Source of the DNA: Bacillota bacterium
GTDB taxonomy: Bacteria > Bacillota > Clostridia > Oscillospirales > Acutalibacteraceae
DNA length: 16,253 nucleotides
Assembly (NCBI GenBank): GCA_023412845.1
Contig: JAEZRH010000139.1
Location: 1-16,253 of the forward strand
Reading direction: 5' to 3'
In this document: piece after piece, positions 7,781-13,585 of the stretch
How positions within the stretch are numbered: the first letter of the stretch is position 1
How the letters are laid out: each line of letters opens with the position of its first letter
Translations under genes and position numbers: made by a program
Notes under the pieces: generated by a model
Databases searched by the model: none
Told to the model about the DNA's origin: nothing
What the model saw: only the letters and a program-made list of their open reading frames with translations

Positions 7781-7829
7781 AAAAAAGGATCAGACGAAGC
7801 CTGCCGGTACCGGCAGGCTCTTTCTGACC
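7781..7829 (-). terminator. Intrinsic terminator, minus strand, second of two
   Basis: A perfect palindrome AGCCTGCCGGTACCGGCAGG(CT) at 7799-7819 is extended by GGTCAGA/TCTGATCC arms and followed on the minus strand by TTTTTT. On the plus strand the flank is not T-rich, so it acts on minus-strand transcripts. No gene ends directly in front of it; the nearest is DUF1540, which already has its own terminator at 7944-7988. Confidence 0.75.
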
Positions 7830-7943
7830 CATTTTGGAAAATCCAATCAATGAAATTACGGACAAAACATTCGAAGCGGCTTTTTCCGTTCCCCCGCGGA
7901 AAGGCGCGGGGCCGTTCGCCGGGCAAGAACCCGTTCACGGCAA

Positions 7944-7988
7944 TAAAAAAGCAGCCTTCCGGCGAAATCACCTGCCGGGAAAGACTGC
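7944..7988 (-). terminator. Intrinsic terminator after the DUF1540 gene
   Basis: On the minus strand GCAGTCTTTCCCGGC pairs, with G-U pairs and a small bulge, with GCCGGAAGGCTGC through an AT-rich loop, followed by TTTTTTATTG. It lies 46 bases after the stop of the DUF1540 gene. Confidence 0.78.
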
Positions 7989-8033
7989 CGTGAGCCGCCG
8001 ACACATCGCGGTTCAACTCAATATGCCTCAGAA

Positions 8034-8366
8034 TCAGTGGGACTCCGACCGGAACGTGGAGCATTCCGTTTTGATCTGTCCGCCGTTAACATGCGTGGTG
8101 CTGATATCCACATGGTTGGCGCTGCAGGCCAGTTCCTCGTTATAGTTGCAGTTGACCGCTTCACAGTGGATATCGAGCGTGGGGTTCGGAGAATCGTCGT
8201 CCACCGAATTCTGCGCTGCGCCGCCTTCCTGTTTGTCGATGAAGTTCGCGCAGAAAGTCTGCTTGGGGTTCCAGGAGTCCGGGCCGCTCACCATAATATC
8301 CGGTCTGCAGCACAAGGATTCCCGATTGTTGGCGCAGTTTGAAACCGTACAATGCAAATCCGTCAT
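8034..8366 (-). CDS. Two-repeat DUF1540 cysteine-rich protein
   Basis: A 110-residue protein with two copies of the DUF1540 motif. The first has cysteines at 6, 11, 19 (and 20) and 39; the second at 68, 73, 81 and 102. Each copy follows the pattern CxxxxC, about seven residues, C, about twenty residues, CxxF, which suggests two four-cysteine metal (probably zinc) sites. A low-complexity acidic linker joins them. The function of DUF1540 is unknown; such proteins are common in spore-forming Clostridia. The open frame extends upstream, but the start is placed at the ATG at 8366-8364 because AAAGGG lies about eight bases before it and the first repeat begins at once. A sigma-G-like promoter and a long hairpin lie just upstream, and a terminator follows. 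Confidence 0.88.
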   Translation of the reverse strand: MTDLHCTVSNCANNRESLCCRPDIMVSGPDSWNPKQTFCANFIDKQEGGAAQNSVDDDSPNPTLDIHCEAVNCNYNEELACSANHVDISTTHVNGGQIKTECSTFRSESH

Positions 8367-8382
8367 GTTTGGCACCCTTTCA

Positions 8383-8433
8383 AATAAAATCGGTCTTTGT
8401 TCCGATGCAGTCCGGAAAGAAGACGATTTTATT
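8383..8433. repeat. Long stem-loop between the ECF S-component and DUF1540 genes
   Basis: AATAAAATCG (8383-8392) and CGATTTTATT (8424-8433) are perfectly complementary, and the inner arms continue the stem (GTCTT/AAGA and TTCCG/CGGAA with small bulges), leaving a loop of about eight bases. The A-tract/T-tract base gives the form of a bidirectional terminator. It would end the minus-strand kinase-ECF transcript, but it also lies directly in front of the DUF1540 ribosome binding site. Confidence 0.7.
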
Positions 8434-8459
8434 CTGTGCCAAGACAAGAAGATTATTCA
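8430..8459 (-). promoter_or_regulatory. Possible sigma-G-type promoter of the DUF1540 gene
   Basis: On the minus strand TGAATA (8459-8454), a 17-base spacer and CAGAATA (8436-8430) resemble the forespore sigma-G consensus (TGAATA, 17-18 bases, CATACTA), matching six of six and five of seven bases. Transcription would begin near 8423, giving a leader of about 57 bases to the ATG at 8366. The match is by eye and AT-rich DNA makes chance matches likely. Confidence 0.35.
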
Positions 8460-9094
8460 AAATTATGAAACACGTGTTTCCTCAGCGGATACCCGATGCC
8501 AAAGGCCGCGGCTCCGCCTATTACCGCCTCCGGGATTCCGTTGGTCAGCACCAGCAGGCCGATCAGTCCGAGGAGCGCGCCGATATTTTTGCCAAGCACC
8601 GCGGCGTAGCTTCTGCCGAAAAAACCATAGATGCCGCCGAGGACGAGCAACGTGTTCGTCAGACTTCCGAGGACGCCGCTTACGGAATACGCCGCGGCTT
8701 TTTTCCAGCGCAGCCGTGTGAACAGCGCCAGGCATGCGCCGGTTACGGTGCCGACCAGGATTCTGGGAACAAAGCAGATGACCAGGCTCCAGAAATTCCC
8801 TTTTGCGGGCCCAAGCGAATAGACCGGCGTGAAAACGAACGCCGTCAGCGGGTTTGGCGGGAAAAAGGTCCATACGATGAAACTGAACAGGCCGGTAAAG
8901 GCGCCCATTGCCGTTCCGGCTCCTGTGCCGAGCACCACGGCGGTGATGATGACGGGAACCATGCCGAGGGTCGCTACGATCGGTCCGATCGCAGGGAGCG
9001 AGCCGAGCGGTGTAAAGCAGGCGATGGCCTCGATGGCAAGAAGCAGCGCGAACTGCGCCAGACGAAGCGTATTTTTACTGATAGAAGCTCTCAT
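8453..9094 (-). CDS. ECF transporter S component, substrate unknown
   Basis: A 213-residue very hydrophobic integral membrane protein with about six predicted membrane segments (roughly 11-30, 35-55, 58-78, 102-127, 135-158, 170-200). Its family pattern is that of substrate-binding S components of energy-coupling factor importers: the LVLGGIYGFFG segment and the C-terminal NGIPEAVIGGAAAFGIGYPL. It resembles the group annotated as PanT-like (pantothenate), but the substrate cannot be settled from sequence. ECF A and T components are not in the window, so it would share a general module encoded elsewhere. The start ATG (9094) overlaps the stop of the kinase-like gene in an ATGA arrangement, with GGGAG eight bases upstream, so the two are translationally coupled. 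Confidence 0.85.
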   Translation of the reverse strand: MRASISKNTLRLAQFALLLAIEAIACFTPLGSLPAIGPIVATLGMVPVIITAVVLGTGAGTAMGAFTGLFSFIVWTFFPPNPLTAFVFTPVYSLGPAKGNFWSLVICFVPRILVGTVTGACLALFTRLRWKKAAAYSVSGVLGSLTNTLLVLGGIYGFFGRSYAAVLGKNIGALLGLIGLLVLTNGIPEAVIGGAAAFGIGYPLRKHVFHNFE

Positions 9095-9735
9095 GATACT
9101 TTCTCCCTGTTCTGTTCCTCCCAGGCACAGACGGTTTCCGCGATCAGGCCGACGGCAGCGTCGACTCCGAAAGCGGAAGAATTAACGGAAAGAAAATAAT
9201 TGTCCGGCGCGCCCCATTTTTTGTTGGAACAGTAGCTGTAATAGTTTGAACGTTGTTTGTCCCTAATAATCATCTGTTCGGCGGCATTCTGCGCGGGAAT
9301 CCCGTATTTCTGCACGATCCTGTCCATACGGGAAAGCTTGTCCGCACAGACGAAAACACTGAACAGATCCGTCGTGCCGCGGAGCACTTCATCCGCGCAC
9401 CGGCCGACAATGACACAGGGGCCTTTTCGGGCGGCTTCCAGCAGAATCTGCTTCTGCAGAAGAAAAACATTCCCGCTCACCTGCTTTCCGCTGCAGACGG
9501 GGCTCCCGCAATCGAACGAATAATCCGTCGTCAGAAGAGAATACAGTTCGTCGCCCTGCGTCTTTTCCTGCGCATCTTCATAGGCGACGACGCCGGCCCC
9601 GCTGTTCCGGGCAATCTCAGCGACCGCCTTTCGGTCGTAAAAAGGGATGGAAAATTTCTGTGCCAGCTTTTGCCCGATCTCCCGGCCGCCGCTTCCGAAC
9701 TGCCGCGCAATGGTAATGACATACTTTGTTTCCAT
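9091..9735 (-). CDS. Cytidylate-kinase-like family protein (P-loop kinase)
   Basis: A 214-residue P-loop protein of the cytidylate-kinase-like family. It opens YVITIARQFGSGGREIG, where residues 13-20 (FGSGGREI) form the phosphate-binding loop, and has a central CVIVGRCADEVL (107-118) matching the family's conserved GR(C/G)AD motif. Members are related to CMP kinase (Cmk), but most are uncharacterised and their substrate is not known. The longest frame starts at an ATG at 9840, which lies in the promoter's extended -10 region. The ATG at 9735, seven bases after GAGGG, restores the usual N-terminus and is chosen. Its stop overlaps the start of the ECF S component by 4 nt, suggesting the two act on the same compound (uptake then phosphorylation). 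This is inference. Confidence 0.85.
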   Translation of the reverse strand: METKYVITIARQFGSGGREIGQKLAQKFSIPFYDRKAVAEIARNSGAGVVAYEDAQEKTQGDELYSLLTTDYSFDCGSPVCSGKQVSGNVFLLQKQILLEAARKGPCVIVGRCADEVLRGTTDLFSVFVCADKLSRMDRIVQKYGIPAQNAAEQMIIRDKQRSNYYSYCSNKKWGAPDNYFLSVNSSAFGVDAAVGLIAETVCAWEEQNREKVS

Positions 9736-9828
9736 CAAATCACCCTCATATTCCATCAAGTGATACGAATTTCCGTGCCACCGGGCAACGGCCTTTTCAA
9801 CCGCCTCCGAATGTGGATGCACGGCGGT

Positions 9829-9837
9829 ATTATAGCA
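9829..9837 (-). promoter_or_regulatory. Extended -10 promoter of the kinase-ECF pair
   Basis: On the minus strand TGCTATAAT (9837-9829) is a perfect extended -10 element. There is no good -35 box at the usual distance, as is common for extended -10 promoters. The start of transcription near 9822 gives a leader of about 87 bases before the ATG at 9735. It is divergent from the trp T-box promoter, with about 80 bases between them. Confidence 0.6.
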
Positions 9838-9916
9838 CATTATGTCGGAAAAAGAAACCTCAATTCACATTTTCTGGTAATTTAACCCAAAGAACGTCTT
9901 CCGTGGAGGAAACCGC

Positions 9917-9945
9917 TTGACAAAATCCCAGACGGCGCATATAAT
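9917..9945 (+). promoter_or_regulatory. Consensus sigma-A promoter of the T-box-controlled transporter operon
   Basis: TTGACA (9917-9922), a 17-base spacer and TATAAT (9940-9945) match the sigma-A consensus at all twelve positions. Transcription would start near 9952, just in front of the T-box leader, so control is exerted after initiation, by termination. Confidence 0.92.
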
Positions 9946-9959
9946 GATTCCAAAATATT

Positions 9960-10240
9960 GAAAAACCGGTGAGTAAGAGCAGTAGTCGGGATTTGGCATG
10001 AACAAAGAGAGCCGCAGGCGGTGCGATTGCGGCGGATTGCCCCGGACGAATGGACTTACGAGGGCGGGGCGAACGGCCGAAAATGCCTGGTAGCCTGCGA
10101 CGGGAGCTTCACCCGTTACCAAGGAAGCGCGCATGTCTGTGTGCGAACGAGCGGGCGTATTTCGCCAATGTGGGTGGTACCGCAGGAAAAAGCAAGTTTC
10201 TCCTGTCCCTGATATGAATATCAGGGACAGGAGTTTTTTT
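9960..10240 (+). promoter_or_regulatory. T-box riboswitch, tryptophan specifier (TGG)
   Basis: The leader contains the main T-box elements. The base of Stem I pairs GTAAG (9973-9977) with CTTAC (10055-10059). An AGTAG typical of the 5' side is at 9981-9985, and an AGAGAG bulge motif is near 10005. The specifier loop reads GAA-TGG-A, with TGG at 10051-10053, the form seen in other T-boxes (GAA-codon-A). The T-box proper, TGGGTGGTACCGC, is at 10171-10183, with the TGGT bulge (10175-10178) that pairs with the tRNA acceptor end. An intrinsic terminator follows. Uncharged tRNA-Trp should stabilise the antiterminator and allow transcription of the downstream transporter; charged tRNA-Trp should let the terminator form. 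The Trp assignment rests on the specifier position and agrees with the transporter family. Confidence 0.93.
10200..10240 (+). terminator. Terminator of the T-box leader
   Basis: CTCCTGTCCCTGATA and TATCAGGGACAGGAG form a perfect 15-bp stem around a TGAA loop, followed by seven T residues. It lies 17 bases after the T-box sequence and is the regulated terminator that stops the transporter mRNA when tryptophan is plentiful. Confidence 0.93.
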
Positions 10241-10296
10241 ATTTTCCATATGCTTTTCGGCCATACTGTCAATGGACTTTCGAGGGGGTATCTATT

Positions 10297-11334
10297 ATGA
10301 AAATTACAATCCGTACGATGGAAATGCTTACCGCGGCCGCTCTGTCCGCGGCGGTCGCCTGCACGGCGGCGGCGTGTTCTTCCGGAAGCGGCGCGGCATC
10401 GCAGGCCGCCTCCGGCGGGAGCGAAAAAAAAGTGAGCATCGGCGTCATCCAGTACGCCACGCACCCTTCTCTTGACAACTGCTACACCGGCTTTCAGGAA
10501 GGACTGAAGGAAGCCGGCTTCGAGAAAGGCAAAAACCTGAGCATCGATTTTCAGAACGCGCAGGCGGACAACGGCAGTTCGGACCTGATGGCGAAAAATA
10601 TGGTGTCCAAAAAATACGATATGATTATGGCGATCGCAACGCCCGCCGCCATGTCCGCCTACAGCGCGGCAAAGGATACGGACATTCCGGTCGTGTTCAC
10701 GGCGATCTCCGACCCCGTTGCGGCGCAGCTCGTGCAGTCGCTCGACAAACCCGGCGGCAACTGCACTGGCTCCTCGGATGTTCTTCCGCTGGAGCAGCAG
10801 CTCAAAATGATACGCAGTTTCCTGCCGAAGGCGAAAAAGATCGGCGTGCTTTATACCACAAGCGAGGTAAACTCCGTCTCCAACCTGAAACGGTTCAAGG
10901 AGCTTGCGCCGAAATACGGATTTGAAATTGCAGACGTCGGCATCACTAATTCCTCGGAGGTCGCTTCCGGGGCCGCTTCGCTCGTGGCGAAAGGCGTGGA
11001 CTGTGTGAACAATTTTACCGACAACAACGTCGTCAACAACCTTTCGACACTGCTGCAGGCGACGGACGGCGCTAAAATTCCCGTGTTCGGCTCGGAGGTC
11101 GAACAGGTCAAGAACGGATGCCTCGCGTCGGTGAGCATCGATTTTGTGGCGCTCGGAAAAGAGACCGGCAAAATGGCCGCGAAGATCCTGAAGGGGGAAG
11201 CGAAACCGGCGGATACCCCTGTCTACGTCGTGAACGAAGGCAAACCGGTCTATAATAAGGCCGTACTTGAAAAATTCGGTCTGTCCCTGCCGTCCGACTA
11301 CTCCGGCGCGGAGGCCGTCGCTCCTTCAAAATAA
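10297..11334 (+). CDS. trpX: ABC importer substrate-binding lipoprotein, predicted tryptophan (TrpX type)
   Basis: A 345-residue exported lipoprotein of the ABC_sub_bind family. A signal peptide with a hydrophobic core (about 10-26) ends in TAAAC, with C27 as the likely lipidated cysteine (the -3 position is A rather than L), then a Ser/Ala/Gly-rich linker. The mature domain begins KKVSIGVIQYATHPSLDNC and shows the family pattern: FQEGLKEAGFEKGKN, PVVFTAISDPVAAQLVQS, KIGVLYTTSEVNS and PVFGSEVEQVKNGCLASVSIDF. Relatives under Trp T-boxes are called TrpX. The start ATG has GAGGGGG eight bases upstream. The protein contains no tryptophan. It is the first gene of a three-gene importer, with the permease 22 nt downstream. 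The substrate is inferred from the T-box; related lipoproteins bind other ligands. Confidence 0.88.
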   Translation: MKITIRTMEMLTAAALSAAVACTAAACSSGSGAASQAASGGSEKKVSIGVIQYATHPSLDNCYTGFQEGLKEAGFEKGKNLSIDFQNAQADNGSSDLMAKNMVSKKYDMIMAIATPAAMSAYSAAKDTDIPVVFTAISDPVAAQLVQSLDKPGGNCTGSSDVLPLEQQLKMIRSFLPKAKKIGVLYTTSEVNSVSNLKRFKELAPKYGFEIADVGITNSSEVASGAASLVAKGVDCVNNFTDNNVVNNLSTLLQATDGAKIPVFGSEVEQVKNGCLASVSIDFVALGKETGKMAAKILKGEAKPADTPVYVVNEGKPVYNKAVLEKFGLSLPSDYSGAEAVAPSK

Positions 11335-11356
11335 CAGAAAGCGGGTACGTTTCCCT

Positions 11357-12277
11357 ATGGATATTTTTCTGGGGCTTCTCTCAAACGTGTTTCAGGAGGG
11401 ATTTCTCTATGCGATCATGGCGATTGGAGTCTATTTCACCTACCAGGTGCTGAACTTTCCGGACCTTTCCGTCGACGGGACCTTTCCGCTCGGCGCGTGC
11501 GTGACCGGCGCGCTGATCGCCGGGGGCATGAATCCCTGGCTCGCGTGCCTGATCTCTTTCCTGTGCGGCGCGGCCGCGGGGAGCGTGACGGGCTTGCTGC
11601 ATGTGCGGCTGCACATCACGGACCTCCTTTCCGGGATCATCGTCATGCTGGCGCTCAACAGCATCAATCTTGTCGTGACGGGCGGAACGTCGATGATCGC
11701 GTATTACAATAAGCCCACCGTATTCACGTCGGGCCCGGCGGCCCTGATCCCGAAATTTCAGAACGGATGGCGCATCGTCATCGTCGCGCTGGTGTGCTGC
11801 GAGGCCGTAAAGCTTCTGGCGGACCTGTACCTCAAAACGAAATCCGGTCTTCTGCTCCGCGCTGCGGGCGACAATCCGCAGTATGTCGTTTCGCTTGGGC
11901 GCGACCCCGGAAACATGAAAATCCTGGGCCTGATGATCGGCAACGGCTGCACGGCGCTCGCGGGCTCCATCCTGAGTCAGGAATCCGGTTCGGCCAATAT
12001 CTGGAGCGGCACGGGGATGGTCGTCATGGGCCTCGCTTCCGTGATCATCGGGACCAGCCTTTTTGGTCGGGTGAAACTCATAAAACCCACGCTGGCCGTC
12101 ATTCTGGGGACCATCGTCTATAAGGCGTGCCTTATCGCCGCCATGCAGCTGGGCCTGCCGACCAATTATCTCAAGCTTCTCATGGCCGCCCTGTTCACCG
12201 CGGCACTTGTCGCAAACAATATGGCGCCGTCCGCCGGCAGGAGGAAAAAGCAAAATGTCAATCCAACGCGAATCTGA
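11357..12277 (+). CDS. trpY: ABC importer permease, predicted tryptophan (TrpY type)
   Basis: A 306-residue integral membrane protein of the BPD_transp_2 (LivH-like) family, with about eight hydrophobic segments. Family landmarks are YQVLNFPDLSVDGTFPLGA near the N-terminus, LSGIIVMLALNSINL, LLLRAAGDNPQ in the loop facing the ATPase, GNGCTALAGSILSQ, and GMVVMGLASVIIGTSLFG. It forms the membrane channel of the importer. The open frame extends 30 codons upstream into the lipoprotein gene; the ATG at 11357 is chosen because it removes this non-homologous tail and gives a membrane-permease N-terminus (MDIFLGLLSN). The ribosome binding site is weak, suggesting coupling to trpX. Its last 23 bases overlap the ATPase gene. 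Only three tryptophans are present. Confidence 0.86.
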   Translation: MDIFLGLLSNVFQEGFLYAIMAIGVYFTYQVLNFPDLSVDGTFPLGACVTGALIAGGMNPWLACLISFLCGAAAGSVTGLLHVRLHITDLLSGIIVMLALNSINLVVTGGTSMIAYYNKPTVFTSGPAALIPKFQNGWRIVIVALVCCEAVKLLADLYLKTKSGLLLRAAGDNPQYVVSLGRDPGNMKILGLMIGNGCTALAGSILSQESGSANIWSGTGMVVMGLASVIIGTSLFGRVKLIKPTLAVILGTIVYKACLIAAMQLGLPTNYLKLLMAALFTAALVANNMAPSAGRRKKQNVNPTRI

Positions 12278-13073
12278 CCGCTCCGGCGAAACGCTCGTCG
12301 AGCTGCGCCATATCGACAAAACGTTCAACGCCGGTTCCATCAGCGAAATCCCGCTGTTCCACGATTTCAGTCTCTCGCTGCGGGAAGGCGAATTCGTCTC
12401 CCTCGTCGGCAGCAATGGCTCCGGCAAAACGACCGTTCTCAACATTCTTTGCGGCAGCGTGAAGCCGGATGCCGGCGAAGTGCTGTTCGAAGGCGGAGAG
12501 ATCGGCCGGCTCCCCGAATACCGCCGTTCCTCCTTTCTCGGCCGCGTCTTTCAGGACCCGTCACTCGGCACCTGCCCGCAGCTGACCATTCTGCAGAACC
12601 TGTCGCTCGCCGACAATAAGGGCAAGCCGTTCGGCCTGCGGCGGAGCATCTCAAAAAAGCGGAAGGAATATTTCCGCACACAGCTCGAACTGCTGAAACT
12701 CGGCCTGGAAAACAAGCTCGATCTTCCCGTCGCGAGCCTTTCGGGCGGGCAGCGGCAGGCTCTCGCCCTGCTGATCTGCACTATGACGCCCATCCGGCTG
12801 CTGATCCTCGACGAGCACACGGCGGCGCTCGACCCGAAATCCGGAGAAAACGTCATGGAGCTGACGGACCGTTTCATAAAGGAAAAGCATTTGACGGCGC
12901 TGATGGTTACGCACAATCTGAAATATGCGGCGGCCTTCGGCAACCGCCTGCTGATGATGCACCGGGGGCAAATCATTCTCGACAGATCGGGGGATGAAAA
13001 AGCCGCTCTCCGGATACGCGACCTGACGGATAAATTCGATGAGATCAGCATTGAGGACGGCAATTCCGTTTGA
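12255..13073 (+). CDS. trpZ: ABC importer ATP-binding protein, predicted tryptophan (TrpZ type)
   Basis: A 272-residue ABC ATPase with all motifs: Walker A GSNGSGKTT at 52-60, Q-loop Gln at 100 (RVFQDP), signature LSGGQRQ at 162-168, Walker B LLILDEH at 182-188, the D-loop TAALDP after it, and the switch His at 220 (VTHN). The start ATG at 12255 has AGGAGG ten bases upstream; a longer in-frame ATG at 12207 gives a non-homologous extension inside the permease gene and is rejected. It overlaps the permease gene by 23 nt, and the operon ends with a terminator at 13116-13170. It powers the importer from the cytoplasmic side. It contains no tryptophan. Confidence 0.93.
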   Translation: MSIQRESDRSGETLVELRHIDKTFNAGSISEIPLFHDFSLSLREGEFVSLVGSNGSGKTTVLNILCGSVKPDAGEVLFEGGEIGRLPEYRRSSFLGRVFQDPSLGTCPQLTILQNLSLADNKGKPFGLRRSISKKRKEYFRTQLELLKLGLENKLDLPVASLSGGQRQALALLICTMTPIRLLILDEHTAALDPKSGENVMELTDRFIKEKHLTALMVTHNLKYAAAFGNRLLMMHRGQIILDRSGDEKAALRIRDLTDKFDEISIEDGNSV

Positions 13074-13115
13074 TGAGCGTCCCAGCATTGCATTTTCCCC
13101 GATATCCAGTCAAAC

Positions 13116-13170
13116 TGTGATCTTCCGTCTACGGCGACTGCCACCGGATGCCGGGAAGGTCACAATTTTT
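13116..13170 (+). terminator. Terminator of the transporter operon
   Basis: TGTGATCTTCC (13116-13126) pairs with GGAAGGTCACA (13154-13164), with one G-U pair, around a loop that holds a further CGGC/GCCG stem; ATTTTTAT follows. It lies 43 bases after the ATPase stop. Confidence 0.7.
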
Positions 13171-13585
13171 ATGTATATTACGCAGGCCGAAAACGATTTT
13201 GTGATACATTAAATTAGTACAATTTTCCAATGGATTTTTGAAAAAAACTGTCGATATATAAAGTATCAATAGAGATAGAATTAGAGAAAAGTGAATATTA
13301 CACCAGCAGCCGACATTCCCGATCGCTTGCCGCAGCCGGTTCTTTTTGGACATTTTCTTAAAATGGTCCAGCCTTGTTTTAAAAATCCAAAGTTCTGTCT
13401 GTTTCGGCTAAAACTGTGTCTGCCCGCTTCAAAAATGCCCGGAATACAGCCACGTATGCCTGCGTTTTTTTTCCTCGCCAGACACAATTTTATCCTGAAA
13501 GCCCATCGATTTTTAATTCACAAACAAGGCCCGGACAAAGAAAATGTCTGTTTTTATAAGCAAGAATAACAGGAGGGAATTAATT
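13171..13585. other. AT-rich gene-free stretch in front of the chemotaxis receptor gene
   Basis: About 415 bases without a believable gene. The base composition is clearly more AT-rich than the flanking genes. One plus-strand frame (13291-13569, 92 codons) has no ribosome binding site and an unnatural composition. I see an imperfect hairpin around 13347-13371 (TGGACATTTT with AAATGGTCCA) and an eight-T run near 13463-13471 preceded by a weak stem. I found no convincing sigma-A promoter, no sigma-28 (TAAA, N15, GCCGATAA) promoter and no recognised riboswitch. Confidence 0.5.

Larger units (their letters stand above)
7629..8033. other. ORF-free stretch with two minus-strand terminator-like hairpins
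   Basis: About 405 bases separate mazF from the DUF1540 gene. There is no convincing coding frame; the one long minus-strand frame (7726-8064) runs through both terminators and overlaps the DUF1540 gene. The stretch holds two hairpins with U-tracts (7781-7829 and 7944-7988), and between them GC-rich DNA with further short inverted repeats, for example CCCCGCG/CGCGGGG around 7895-7914. The mazF promoter must lie in 7629-7780, but I see no strong match. Confidence 0.6.

Noticed and set aside
7726..8064. Minus-strand frame of 112 codons between DUF1540 and mazF
   Set aside because: It passes through two terminator hairpins, overlaps the DUF1540 3' end, has no ribosome binding site and resembles no family.
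9735..9840. Longer N-terminus for the kinase-like protein starting at the ATG at 9840
   Set aside because: That ATG lies immediately upstream of the extended -10 element and would not be transcribed; the ATG at 9735 has a better ribosome binding site and the expected start of the fold.
9865..10464. Minus-strand frame of 199 codons across the T-box leader
   Set aside because: The region is fully explained by a promoter, T-box, terminator and lipoprotein start; the frame is a by-product.
11381..12445. Minus-strand frame of 354 codons opposite the permease and ATPase genes
   Set aside because: It spans two overlapping well-supported genes, is rich in Arg, Asp and His and shows no known fold; an antisense shadow.
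13240..13330. Sequences resembling sigma-28 motility promoters (GTCGATAT and GCCGACAT)
   Set aside because: Neither has TAAA at 14-16 bases upstream, so I do not call a flagellar promoter for the chemotaxis receptor.
13291..13569. Plus-strand frame of 92 codons before the chemotaxis receptor
   Set aside because: No ribosome binding site, rich in Phe, Lys and Pro without domain pattern, and crosses a T8 run.
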